Shown: piece by piece, positions 46,630 through 54,484 of the stretch | Position numbering within the stretch: position 1 is the stretch's first letter | Layout: each line of letters begins with the position of its first letter | DNA from: Nocardia africana NBRC 100379 | GTDB lineage: Bacteria; Actinomycetota; Actinomycetes; Mycobacteriales; Mycobacteriaceae | Direction: 5' to 3' | NCBI RefSeq assembly: GCF_001612635.1 | Contig: NZ_BDAV01000004.1 | Coordinates: 124,001 to 188,000 of the forward strand | Length of the DNA: 64,000 nucleotides | Translations under genes and position numbers: made by a program | The notes under the pieces: generated by a model | What the model was told of the DNA's origin: nothing | The model's input: the letters and a program-made list of their open reading frames with translations, nothing else | Databases searched by the model: none

Positions 46630-46670
46630 CGAGAAGGACCGCCCGGGACGACCCCGGGCGGTCCTTCTCG
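46630..46670. terminator. Terminator after the polyamine operon (18-bp perfect stem)
   Basis: The arms at 46630-46647 and 46653-46670 are perfectly complementary around an ACGAC loop. The gene on the right (GGCT-like) is convergent and ends at 46741, so the structure can terminate both transcripts. Confidence 0.85.
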
Positions 46671-46740
46671 GTAGCCGTCGCCACCGAGCCGGGCGCGCCC
46701 GCACACTCGCGCCTCGGGATCAGTGGCGCTGCGCCGACGC

Positions 46741-47193
46741 TCAGGCGCGCTCCTGGCGCCACTGGGCCGTGCGCTCGACGTAGCGGTCGAGATGGTGGGA
46801 GACGAACACTTCGGGCAGCCAGTCGTTGCCGGTGACCGTCGACGACCAGACGAAGGTCCGCACGGGTTGCTCGTATCCGATCAGCTCGATCGGGCGCAGA
46901 TCGTATTCGGGGTCCTCGAAGGCTTCGATGATCCGCCAGTCGGCCGCGGTCAGCCCGCGCAGGACCAGCCCACCCGCCATTCGCCCCGGCTCGGCCACCA
47001 GTCCCGGGTAGAGCCGCTGCGGCAGGGCCGCGACCCGCCAGCCCCTGGCGACCGCGACGTCCATCTCGGGCGTGCGGCCCAGCAGCGCCTCGAGTACAGG
47101 ACCGAATTGCAGGGTGCCGTAGGCGAACAGGTCCGGGCCCGGATCGTCGGGACGCGCGCGGCGTTGCGGCGCGGGCTTCTTCGCCGCGGTCAT
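46741..47193 (-). CDS. Gamma-glutamylcyclotransferase-like (GGCT/AIG2) protein
   Basis: The protein has 150 residues. After a basic start (TAAKKPAPQRRAR) comes the cyclotransferase substrate loop FAYGTLQFGPV (YGTL at 25-28). The probable catalytic Glu93 is in IEAFEDPEYDLRPIEL, which matches the FExxxY pattern of the family. Such enzymes release 5-oxoproline from gamma-glutamyl amines or peptides. Nearby polyamine genes suggest gamma-glutamyl-amine turnover, but that is speculative, since the genes are convergent. AGGTGAT precedes the ATG. Confidence 0.82.
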   Translation of the reverse strand: MTAAKKPAPQRRARPDDPGPDLFAYGTLQFGPVLEALLGRTPEMDVAVARGWRVAALPQRLYPGLVAEPGRMAGGLVLRGLTAADWRIIEAFEDPEYDLRPIELIGYEQPVRTFVWSSTVTGNDWLPEVFVSHHLDRYVERTAQWRQERA

Positions 47194-47334
47194 CGGATCA
47201 CCTGCCCGGCATCTGCGGCGCGGCCCTCCGCGCGCCTATCCGTCGTTCCGTCGAACCATCCGTTCCTACTCGCACTCCCGTATCGCATCCCTCCACTGTG
47301 CCGAATGGCCCGGCGGCGAATCACACCGGGTAAA

Positions 47335-47350
47335 CGTGACTCATGTCACA
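47335..47350. promoter_or_regulatory. CRP-like site CGTGA-N6-TCACA
   Basis: The 16-bp site differs from the CRP consensus TGTGA-N6-TCACA at one position, and its core GTGAC-TCAT-GTCAC is a perfect 5-bp inverted repeat. It lies 142 bp upstream of the GGCT-like start and 86 bp from the MBL gene's stop. A cAMP receptor protein could act on the GGCT-like gene. Confidence 0.45.
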
Positions 47351-47435
47351 TTTCATGTCGTCGCTGGTCACGGGTTGCCGAGAAGTCGCCACACCGAGAA
47401 AGCCTGCCCCGGGATGTCTATAGCTCTCGCACCGG

Positions 47436-48254
47436 CTATCCGACGGGCCGCACCGAATTTCCGGTGACCCGGGCGAAGAGATCCGCATCGTGGGAATTGA
47501 CGATGGTGATCGCAGTGCCGTGCGCGCGGCCCAGTTCCACCAGTCGCCGCCGGTTCTCCAGATACGCGCCGCGCACGATCGAGCCCAGTTCGAACGACCA
47601 CCAGAACAGCGGCGTCTTCGGCCCGGCCGGGTCGATCTCGCTCGCGACGTAGAACGCGTCACCGGCGTGCAGCAGCCAGCCCGATCCCGTGTCGACGGCG
47701 ACCCCGACGTGGCCGCGCGTATGGCCGGGCAACGGGACGACCAGGATTTCCGGCGGCAGTCCCGGCAGATCGCGCACCGCGCGGAAACCGAACCATTCGT
47801 CGGTGCCGTCGAGTTCGTTGACCATCCAGCGCGGGCCGTGCGACCACTGAGCCGCGCGGTAGCGCAGCCGCTCCGACAGCGTCCTCCCCGCGGTCGCCGC
47901 GCGGAATTCGGGCCCGTGCACGTGAACCGTGGCCTCGGGGAAATCCGCCAGCCCCGCGGCGTGGTCGAGATCGAGGTGGGTGAGGATGATGTGGCGCACA
48001 TCGGCAGGGTCGTAGCCCAGCGCCTGGATCTGCCGGATGGCGGTGTGATGCTCGGCCGGCCGGATGCCCAGCAGAAAGCGGCCGGGACCGACGAAGCGGC
48101 CGGGATCACGCACACAGTCGAGCCCGAATCCGGTATCCACCAGCACCAACCCGGTCCTGGTCTCGATGAGCAGGCAGTGGTCCACCATGCCCATGGCCAT
48201 GGTGCCGCAGTTGAGATGATGAATCCGCACGCGACGAGCGTTCCAGACACCCAC
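47436..48254 (-). CDS. Metallo-beta-lactamase-fold hydrolase (lactonase-like)
   Basis: The 272-residue protein contains the dinuclear metal motif THLDLDHAAGL (HxDxDH, the variant of HxHxDH common in AHL lactonases), preceded by LVLVDTGFGLDCVRD, and later PLPGHTRGHVGV (metal His), LLHAGDAFYV (bridging Asp) and VNSHD (last His). These are the full ligand set. Substrates in this family include homoserine lactones and other esters; none can be assigned. A shorter start at VRIHHLNC (about 48233) is possible. It is 36 bp downstream of oxyR in the same direction. Confidence 0.88.
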   Translation of the reverse strand: MGVWNARRVRIHHLNCGTMAMGMVDHCLLIETRTGLVLVDTGFGLDCVRDPGRFVGPGRFLLGIRPAEHHTAIRQIQALGYDPADVRHIILTHLDLDHAAGLADFPEATVHVHGPEFRAATAGRTLSERLRYRAAQWSHGPRWMVNELDGTDEWFGFRAVRDLPGLPPEILVVPLPGHTRGHVGVAVDTGSGWLLHAGDAFYVASEIDPAGPKTPLFWWSFELGSIVRGAYLENRRRLVELGRAHGTAITIVNSHDADLFARVTGNSVRPVG

Positions 48255-48290
48255 CGGCCGGTCAATCGGGATGGGAGACCATGGAATTTC

Positions 48291-49199
48291 TCATATCGGG
48301 CGTTGTGCCCGAATGATTTCCGCCAGCTGTTCGTAGTCCTCCACACGCGCGGTCGAACCCCGGAAAACCAGGCCCAGGGTGCGCCCCGGCGCCGGCGCGG
48401 CGAAACGAGCGATATCCAATGTGCCACGGGAGGTTTCGGCCGCCACGGCCATCTCGGGAATCAGCGTCACCCCCAGCCCTCCACCCACACACTGCACCAC
48501 CGTCGTCAGCGAGGCCGCGCGGGTATCGCCGACCGGCCCCGGGCGCACGTCCTGCGACCGGCACAGATCCAGCGTCTGGTCACGCAAGCAGTGCCCCTCG
48601 TCGAGCAACAGCAGCGGCAGCTCGTCCAGGGCCGCGGGCGCGATGTCGGACCGCCCGGCCAGTTCGTGCCCGAGAGGTGTGACCAGGACGAATTCCTCGG
48701 TATAGAGCGGGATTTCGACCATGCCGGTTGCCTCGGAGGGCAGCGCCATCATCGCGACGTCGAGGACGCCGCTGCGCAATCCGTCGAGCAGCCGGGCGGT
48801 CTGGTCCTCGATGACGTGCGGCACCAGGGCGGGCAGCCGGCGCCGCAGTTCCGGCAGCAACGTGGGCAGCACATAGGGCGCGACGGTGGGGATGATGCCC
48901 ATGCGCAGGGTGCCGCCGAGACCGTCGCCGGCCGCGGTGGCGACGAAGCGGTCGGCGGCCTCGAGCGTCGCCATCGCCTGCGGCAGCAACCGTTTGCCCG
49001 CGGCGGTCACCAGTACCCGGCGGGTGCTGCGCTCGATCAGCTGCAGGCCCAGTCCGTTTTCCAGTGATGCCAGCGCCTGCGATAACGTGGGTTGACTCAC
49101 ATTCAGATGAGCCGCGGCGGTCCCGAAGTGGCGATATTCCGCAATCGCCACGAACGCACGCAGCTGTGACAGGGTGGGCTGATAAGTCTGATCAGTCAC
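48291..49199 (-). CDS. oxyR: Hydrogen peroxide-sensing LysR regulator OxyR
   Basis: The protein has 302 residues. An N-terminal helix-turn-helix ([38 protein letters not shown], 10-47) precedes the effector domain, in which Cys204 and Cys213 ([17 protein letters not shown]) are the redox pair that forms a disulfide with peroxide. It is divergent from ahpC, its classical target. The GTG at 49199 is chosen because TATACT lies 7 nt upstream; the frame is open to 49226 but that would include the promoter. Confidence 0.95.
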   Translation of the reverse strand: MTDQTYQPTLSQLRAFVAIAEYRHFGTAAAHLNVSQPTLSQALASLENGLGLQLIERSTRRVLVTAAGKRLLPQAMATLEAADRFVATAAGDGLGGTLRMGIIPTVAPYVLPTLLPELRRRLPALVPHVIEDQTARLLDGLRSGVLDVAMMALPSEATGMVEIPLYTEEFVLVTPLGHELAGRSDIAPAALDELPLLLLDEGHCLRDQTLDLCRSQDVRPGPVGDTRAASLTTVVQCVGGGLGVTLIPEMAVAAETSRGTLDIARFAAPAPGRTLGLVFRGSTARVEDYEQLAEIIRAQRPI

Positions 49200-49333
49200 G
49201 CCTATCAGTATAGTGCAACTAATCACCTTTACCTTTTACTGGGTTTTGGGCATGATCGACAGCGAAATGCTTCGACGGTGTCCCGCACAAGGGCGACCCG
49301 TCACCCGTGTCCCACTACGACGAAGGAGACAAC
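49200..49333. promoter_or_regulatory. oxyR-ahpC divergent control region
   Basis: The oxyR -10 (TATACT on the minus strand, 49207-49212) overlaps a CTAT-N4-ATAG element at 49203-49214 that could be part of an OxyR site, allowing autorepression and ahpC activation. The adjoining 49215-49255 is AT-rich and should hold the ahpC promoter, whose hexamers I cannot fix. GAAGGAG lies 7-13 nt before the ahpC ATG. Confidence 0.55.
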
Positions 49334-49921
49334 ATGGCTCTGCTGACCATCGGCGACCAGTTCCCCGCCTACAACCTGACGGCGGTCATCGGCGGTGACC
49401 TGTCGAAGGTGAACGCGCAGCAGCCCGACGACTACTTCACCCAGGTCTCGAGTGACGACTACGCCGGCAAGTGGCGCATCGTCTTCTTCTGGCCGAAGGA
49501 CTTCACCTTCGTGTGCCCGACCGAGATCGCCGCCTTCGGCAAGCTGAACGACGAGTTCGCCGACCGCGACGCCCAGGTCCTGGGTGTGTCGGTCGACAAC
49601 GAATTCGTGCACTTCCAGTGGCGCGCCCAGCACGAGGATCTCAAGACCCTGCCCTTCCCGATGCTGAGCGACCTCAAGCGTGAGCTCGTCACCGCGACCG
49701 GCGTGTTGAACGCCGACGGTGTCGCCGACCGCGCGACCTTCATCGTCGACCCGAACAACGAGGTCCAGTTCGTCTCCGTGACCGCCGGTTCGGTCGGCCG
49801 CAACGTCGACGAGGTGCTGCGCGTGCTCGACGCACTGCAGTCCGACGAGCTGTGCGCCTGCAACTGGAAGAAGGGCGACCCGACCATCGACGCCGGTGAA
49901 CTGCTGTCCGCGAGCGTCTGA
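49334..49921 (+). CDS. ahpC: Alkyl hydroperoxide reductase subunit C (peroxiredoxin)
   Basis: This 195-residue 2-Cys peroxiredoxin reduces organic and hydrogen peroxides. The peroxidatic Cys61 is in FTFVCPTEI and the resolving Cys174 with a third Cys176 lies in ELCACNWKKG, the three-cysteine pattern of the mycobacterial enzyme, which is reduced by AhpD rather than AhpF. The ATG at 49334 follows GAAGGAGACAAC; an upstream in-frame GTG at 49307 is not needed. It is in an operon with ahpD 24 bp downstream and under OxyR. Confidence 0.97.
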   Translation: MALLTIGDQFPAYNLTAVIGGDLSKVNAQQPDDYFTQVSSDDYAGKWRIVFFWPKDFTFVCPTEIAAFGKLNDEFADRDAQVLGVSVDNEFVHFQWRAQHEDLKTLPFPMLSDLKRELVTATGVLNADGVADRATFIVDPNNEVQFVSVTAGSVGRNVDEVLRVLDALQSDELCACNWKKGDPTIDAGELLSASV

Positions 49922-49945
49922 TCACCGAAAAGGAAGTGCCTGCCC

Positions 49946-50485
49946 GTGTCTGTTGAAAACCTGAAGAATTCGCTTCCCGAATACGCCAAGGACCTCAAGC
50001 TCAACCTGTCGTCCATCGCGCGGTCTACCGTGCTGAACGAACAGCAGCTGTGGGGCACCCTGCTCGCCGCGGCGGCCGCCACCCGGTCGGCCACCACGCT
50101 GCGCGAGATCGGCGAGGAGGCCGCCGACACCCTGTCCGCGGAGGCCTACAACGCGGCACTGGGCGCCGCCTCGATCATGGGTATGAACAACGTGTTCTAC
50201 CGGGGCCGGGCGTTCCTGGAAGGTCGTTACGACGACCTGCGCGCCGGCCTGCGCATGCAGATCATCGGCAATCCGGGCGTCGACAAGGCCGATTTCGAGC
50301 TCTGGTCGTTCGCGGTGTCGTCGATCAACGGCTGCCAGCACTGCCTGGAGGCGCACGAGCACACCCTGCGTGAGGCCGGTGTCTCGCGCGAGGTGATCTT
50401 CGAGGCGCTGCGCGTCGCCGCGATCGTCGCGGGCGTCGGCCAAGCCGTGCAGGCCAGCGAGACGCTGGCCGCCGCGGCGGTCTGA
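49946..50485 (+). CDS. ahpD: Alkyl hydroperoxide reductase AhpD
   Basis: The 179-residue carboxymuconolactone-decarboxylase-fold protein carries Cys130 and Cys133 in [11 protein letters not shown] with His137 and Glu118, the exact catalytic quartet of mycobacterial AhpD. It passes electrons from dihydrolipoamide (via Lpd/SucB) to AhpC. Start is GTG with AAAAGGAAG upstream. A strong terminator follows. Confidence 0.97.
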   Translation: MSVENLKNSLPEYAKDLKLNLSSIARSTVLNEQQLWGTLLAAAAATRSATTLREIGEEAADTLSAEAYNAALGAASIMGMNNVFYRGRAFLEGRYDDLRAGLRMQIIGNPGVDKADFELWSFAVSSINGCQHCLEAHEHTLREAGVSREVIFEALRVAAIVAGVGQAVQASETLAAAAV

Positions 50486-50509
50486 GGCACAGCCGAAACG
50501 CATTCCACC

Positions 50510-50544
50510 GGATGCCCCGTCCCGTCCATCGGGACGGGGCATCC
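50510..50544 (+). terminator. Terminator after ahpCD (14-bp stem)
   Basis: GGATGCCCCGTCCC (50510-50523) pairs perfectly with GGGACGGGGCATCC (50531-50544) around a 7-nt loop, 24 nt after the ahpD stop. Confidence 0.85.
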
Positions 50545-50560
50545 CGTGTGTTGCCCCGGG

Positions 50561-50566
50561 TACGCT
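50561..50566 (+). promoter_or_regulatory. -10 hexamer TACGCT upstream of the PhzF gene
   Basis: TACGCT ends 8 nt before the ATG at 50575, immediately after the ahpCD terminator. It supports an independent leaderless transcript. Confidence 0.45.
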
Positions 50567-50574
50567 GGGAAACC

Positions 50575-51270
50575 ATGAGCCAACGGGAAAGCGACGGCAC
50601 ACAGGTCGAGGTGGTTCGAGTCTTCACCGACGTCACAGGCCGGCTCGGTAACCCACTGGGCATCGTGCGCGCGGGGGCGGTGGCCGACGTCGATCATCAG
50701 TTGCTGGCGGCCCGAGTCGGCCACAGTGAGACCGTGGTCGTCGACGATCCGGTGTCCGGCCGCGCCCGGATGCGCATCTACACCCCCGCGCGGGAGCTGC
50801 CGTTCGCGGGACATCCGACGGTCGGCGCGGCATGGTGGCTGGCCGATCAGGGGCATCCTGTGAAGATCATCGACGTGCCCGCCGGTCCGGTCGAGATCCA
50901 GATGCTCGACGACGGCCTGGTCTGGATCCGCGCCCGCGCCGAATGGGCGCCCGAGTTCACCTTCGACGAGTTCTCCGACGCCGCCTTCCTCGACACGGTC
51001 GATCCGCGTCATTTCACCGACGGCCAGCACTACGTATGGGCCTGGACGAACGAGGCGCGCGGCGCCGTGCACGCGCGAATGTTCGCTCCCGCCATGGGAA
51101 TCGCCGAGGACGAGGCGACGGGCGCGGCCGCGATCGCACTCACCGCGAAACTGCGCCGCAGCCTGATCATCACCCAGGGCGCGGGGTCACAGCTGTTCAC
51201 CGAATGGGATTCCGACGGCTGGGTGCGCCTGGGCGGACGCGTCGTGGCCGATCATCCCGTGCTCATCTGA
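50575..51270 (+). CDS. PhzF family isomerase/epimerase-like protein
   Basis: This 231-residue protein of the diaminopimelate-epimerase fold shows the PhzF features VEVVRVFTDVTGRLGNPLGIV at the start, the catalytic Glu52 in HSETVVV (the SETxF motif), and the substrate loop RIYTPARELPFAGHPTVGAAWWL. ATGAAAIALTA near the C-terminus matches the second half-site. It is shorter than typical PhzF proteins (about 280), the lost part being in the middle. The substrate is unknown; there is no phenazine cluster nearby. The ATG at 50575 is preferred over the upstream open frame that would run through the terminator. Confidence 0.86.
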   Translation: MSQRESDGTQVEVVRVFTDVTGRLGNPLGIVRAGAVADVDHQLLAARVGHSETVVVDDPVSGRARMRIYTPARELPFAGHPTVGAAWWLADQGHPVKIIDVPAGPVEIQMLDDGLVWIRARAEWAPEFTFDEFSDAAFLDTVDPRHFTDGQHYVWAWTNEARGAVHARMFAPAMGIAEDEATGAAAIALTAKLRRSLIITQGAGSQLFTEWDSDGWVRLGGRVVADHPVLI

Positions 51271-51284
51271 TCCGGCTCCTCTGA

Positions 51285-51923
51285 TCAGGCGACGGCGGCG
51301 ATCAACATATAGGCGGTCCCGAGGTCCATCACCACGTGCGGGAACGCGCCGAGTGCGCCCGGCGCGCCTGCCGGATGCGAAATACTGTGCCGCACTGCGG
51401 TTCTCGTCCGCGGGAACAGCAGCAGTAGCCCGTCGAGCGCGAACAGGGCGGCCACGATCGAGGCGGGGACGACCGGCGGTCCGTCCGCACCGCCCACATC
51501 CGGATGCCCCGTACCGTGGTGGTGGCCGGCCATCACCCACAGCATCGCCGCGGCCGCGACCAGGTGGTAGACCACCGCCGGGAGGCGGAATTCGGCCCCG
51601 TCGCCACCGGCTGCCGCGCGCCAGTGCGCGATGCGCACAATCGACAGGCCCGCGTACACGACGATCATGGCGATGAGCACCCCGCGGATCGCATCGGGCG
51701 CGGCAGCCACGGGGAACAGCAGCATCGCGAGCATGACCAGGCACATCAACAGGTGCGCCGCATCGGATTCGTGTGCGTCGGCCTCGCCCGGCCACCGTCC
51801 CGGCGACCGGCCGCTCGATCGCCCCGGCGGCACCGGCACCGCCACGTGCCGCCCGGCAACGATCCCCGCTGCCGCGACGAACGCCACGATGACGCCCCAG
51901 CGCACCACCTCGTGCTCGGTCAT
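51285..51923 (-). CDS. DUF5134 membrane protein
   Basis: This 212-residue protein has about five transmembrane helices. The His-rich regions HLLMCLVMLAMLLFP, VVYHLVAAAAMLWVMAGHHHGTGHPD and FPHVVMDLGTAYMLIA give the family its character; the histidines near membrane borders suggest metal (copper) or heme contact, an inference only. The last helix reaches the C-terminus. The ATG at 51923 (MTEHEVVRW) is chosen; the frame is open far upstream only because of high GC opposite the aminotransferase gene. Confidence 0.82.
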   Translation of the reverse strand: MTEHEVVRWGVIVAFVAAAGIVAGRHVAVPVPPGRSSGRSPGRWPGEADAHESDAAHLLMCLVMLAMLLFPVAAAPDAIRGVLIAMIVVYAGLSIVRIAHWRAAAGGDGAEFRLPAVVYHLVAAAAMLWVMAGHHHGTGHPDVGGADGPPVVPASIVAALFALDGLLLLFPRTRTAVRHSISHPAGAPGALGAFPHVVMDLGTAYMLIAAVA

Positions 51924-52057
51924 GAAAGAGCCCACACCCCACCACCTTCCGCCGCGACGCGTTCGCCTTCGCACCATGCTCGCACGGCGCGGCGACGGAC
52001 ACGCCCGTCCGGCGGTCCGATGGCACCGAAGAGGCAGCCGACGGGCAGAGCGCGTGC

Positions 52058-53281
52058 TCAGCCCAGCGCGCGGCCTATCGCCGCCGCGAGCTCGGCGATC
52101 TGCTCGTCGGTCATGACGAACGCCGGTGAGATCTGCAGCGCGCCCTGTCCGGCGGCTCGGGTGGAAACCCCTTCGGCGCGTAGCGTTTTCACCATGGCCG
52201 GTCCTTCGGACGGGTCGGCGAGCTGCACCCCGGCCACCGCGCCCAGCCCACTGCGCACCTGCGCCACGCGGGGATGTCCGGCCAGCGGCGAGAGGTGTTC
52301 GTGCAGCAGCGATTCGATGTTCTTGCTGGCGTCGAGCAGATGTTCGCGTTCGATGATGTCGAGATTGGCCATGGCCGCGGCGGCCGATCCGGCGTGGCCT
52401 CCGTAGGTGTAGCCGTGGCGGAACCACACGCCACCACCGAAGAACGGCTCGGCCACCCGCGGCGCCACGAAGACCGCGCCCATCGGCAGATAGCCGGAGG
52501 TCAGACCCTTCGCGGTGGTCATCAGATCCGGTTCGAGCCCGAATCGGGTGGACGCGAACCACGATCCGCCGATCCGCCCGAAGCCGGTGACGACCTCGTC
52601 GGCGACGAAGAGGATGTCGTTGTCGCGGCACAGGCGGCGGACCTCGGTGAGATAACCCTCCGGCGGCAGATACACCCCGCCCGCCCCGATGATCGGCTCG
52701 CAGAAGAACGCCGCGATGCGCTCGGCGCCCACCTCGTCGATGAGCGCCCGCAGCGCCTGAGCCTGGTCGAACTCCACCGTGCGGGTATCGGCCATCAGCT
52801 CGCCGTAGCCCTCGTGATTGACCTCGATGCCGGCCAGCGCCGTTCCGGCGACGTGCATTCCGTGATAGGCCAGCCGGCGGCCGACCAGCAGCGTCTTGTC
52901 CGGACGGCCCTGCTCCCGCCAGAACCGGCGGGCGAGTTTGGCGGCGGTGTCGACCGAATCGGAGCCGCCGGAGGTGAACATGATCTTGCTGCCCGGCACC
53001 GGCGCCAGCTCCGACAACCGCTCGGCCAGCCGTTGCGTCACCGGCGCGGTGAGATCGCCGAAGTTCGAATAGTGTGCGAGCGTCGACAATTGCGACGCGA
53101 CCGCGTCGGCGATCTCGCGGCGACCGTGACCGACGTTGGTGAACCACAGCCCCGCCGTCGCATCGAGATACCGCCGCCCGGCCTCGTCCCAGATGTAGGC
53201 GCCCTCACCGCGGGCGACCACGAAGGCGCCGTCGCGCTCCACCGCGCCCATATCCGCGAATCCGTGCCACAGCGCACCCAT
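52058..53281 (-). CDS. Class III PLP-dependent aminotransferase
   Basis: The 407-residue enzyme has the omega-aminotransferase features: RYLDATAGLWFTNVGHG, MFTSGGSDSVDTAAKLARRF (phosphate cup), FFCEPIIGAGGVYLPPEGY, the cofactor Asp228 in FVADEVVTGFGRIG and the PLP Lys258 in LMTTAKGLTSGYLPMGAV. The sequence resembles beta-alanine/taurine:pyruvate-type or putrescine aminotransferases; the exact donor cannot be read. GAGGAG precedes the ATG at 53281. It stands alone, with an upstream gap of 126 bp. Confidence 0.92.
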   Translation of the reverse strand: MGALWHGFADMGAVERDGAFVVARGEGAYIWDEAGRRYLDATAGLWFTNVGHGRREIADAVASQLSTLAHYSNFGDLTAPVTQRLAERLSELAPVPGSKIMFTSGGSDSVDTAAKLARRFWREQGRPDKTLLVGRRLAYHGMHVAGTALAGIEVNHEGYGELMADTRTVEFDQAQALRALIDEVGAERIAAFFCEPIIGAGGVYLPPEGYLTEVRRLCRDNDILFVADEVVTGFGRIGGSWFASTRFGLEPDLMTTAKGLTSGYLPMGAVFVAPRVAEPFFGGGVWFRHGYTYGGHAGSAAAAMANLDIIEREHLLDASKNIESLLHEHLSPLAGHPRVAQVRSGLGAVAGVQLADPSEGPAMVKTLRAEGVSTRAAGQGALQISPAFVMTDEQIAELAAAIGRALG

Positions 53282-53407
53282 GCTCGGCTCCTCTTCCCGT
53301 CGTCCGATGGCGATGGGCATACCCGATCGCCCGCGCCGCCAGACTACCCGCGTGACACCGGGAGAGGCCGGGTCGCCCAGCCCGCGCAATCTACCGGCAA
53401 CCGCGGG

Positions 53408-54040
53408 TCAGACCGGGACGGGCGCCTCGCGACGGTGGTGCAGCGACCCGAGCCACGCCACCGCGATCGCCAGCAGCGTGATCACCGCGGTCAGCATCAC
53501 CACCCCGATCAGCAGCGACGGATAACCCTGCACCCGCGGGTCCAGGAACGGGTACGGATACCAGTCCACGATCTCGCCGCGGACCAGGCTGTAGCCGCAG
53601 TAGACGACGGGATAGATCAGCCACCCGCCGATCAACGCGGCCGAGACCCGCAGCCGCGCCGACACCAGAACCCAATCGGCGACGAGCACGACCGGCAGCA
53701 TGCGATGCAGTGTGTCGTTGATCCACTTGTCGGTGAGCATCACATCGATGTTCGCCAGCAGCATCGCGTAGACCACCCCTGTGATCAGTAGATACAGCGT
53801 GGCCGCGCCGCGCACCACCTGCCAGCGCCGTGCCGCCGGATCCAGCAGACCGCCGATCAGCAGAACCACCACGCCGGCGAGAGTGGATTCGATGGTGAAG
53901 TAGCTGACGTAGTTGCCGAGCGAGAATCCGGGCGATCCACCCGCGCGAAGCGGAATCCACAGCAGCGCAACACTTCCCAGCACGCCGAACGCGATCCGCA
54001 GGATCCGGATCCATATCGGCGTTCCCGCACGGGCGATCAT
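53408..54040 (-). CDS. Pr6Pr family membrane protein
   Basis: This 210-residue protein has six predicted transmembrane helices: IRILRIAFGVLGSVALLWI, YFTIESTLAGVVVLLIGGLL, ATLYLLITGVVYAMLL, MLPVVLVADWVLV, LIGGWLIYPVVYCGYSL and LLIGVVMLTAVITLLAIAVAWLG. It has the family traits NYVSYFTIESTLAG after helix 1 and the DWYPYPFLDP motif before the last helix. The function is unknown. The ATG at 54040 follows GAGGATC. The small open frame just upstream (54158-54346) resembles its first 30 residues. Confidence 0.84.
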   Translation of the reverse strand: MIARAGTPIWIRILRIAFGVLGSVALLWIPLRAGGSPGFSLGNYVSYFTIESTLAGVVVLLIGGLLDPAARRWQVVRGAATLYLLITGVVYAMLLANIDVMLTDKWINDTLHRMLPVVLVADWVLVSARLRVSAALIGGWLIYPVVYCGYSLVRGEIVDWYPYPFLDPRVQGYPSLLIGVVMLTAVITLLAIAVAWLGSLHHRREAPVPV

Positions 54041-54157
54041 CGTACGATCCTCGCATACCGGTCGGCACGCCAGGCGATTTCACCACCGCCGCCCCGGTCA
54101 CGGACACGGCCCCTCCAGCCGCCGGCGAAATCCGGCGGCACGGACAGTCTTCCGGGT

Positions 54158-54346
54158 CTAGACGGATCCGACGGGCGACGAACGCTGCCTCGTCGCGGAC
54201 TCCACCGCAAACGGCCGGCGCAGCGTCTTCGACGCGGTCGTCACGACCGCGTGCACGCCCTCGCGAACCAGAGCGGCGATGCCCAGCAGCACCGACATCA
54301 CGCGCAGTCCACGGACCCACATCGGTGTTCCGGAACCAGCAGTCAT
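54158..54346 (-). CDS. Small membrane ORF resembling the N-terminus of the Pr6Pr protein
   Basis: The 62-residue open frame encodes AGSGTPMWVRGLRVMSVLLGIAAL, which aligns with ARAGTPIWIRILRIAFGVLGSVAL at the start of the adjacent Pr6Pr gene (identities at GTP, W, R, LR, LG, AL). After the single transmembrane segment it diverges into a basic tail and stops. It may be the remnant of a tandem duplication or a real one-pass small protein. No clear ribosome-binding site was found. Confidence 0.45.
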   Translation of the reverse strand: MTAGSGTPMWVRGLRVMSVLLGIAALVREGVHAVVTTASKTLRRPFAVESATRQRSSPVGSV

Positions 54347-54484
54347 GACCCGATGGTGACATATCCGGCCTCCCGCCGGAACCAAGATCATCCGATAGCA
54401 ACGATTCGGTTATCTTCACCGTCCGGTGCCCCGACCAGCGCGGGAACGGGCCGGACGGCCGGTTTCGCTACGCTGGTCGATGCA

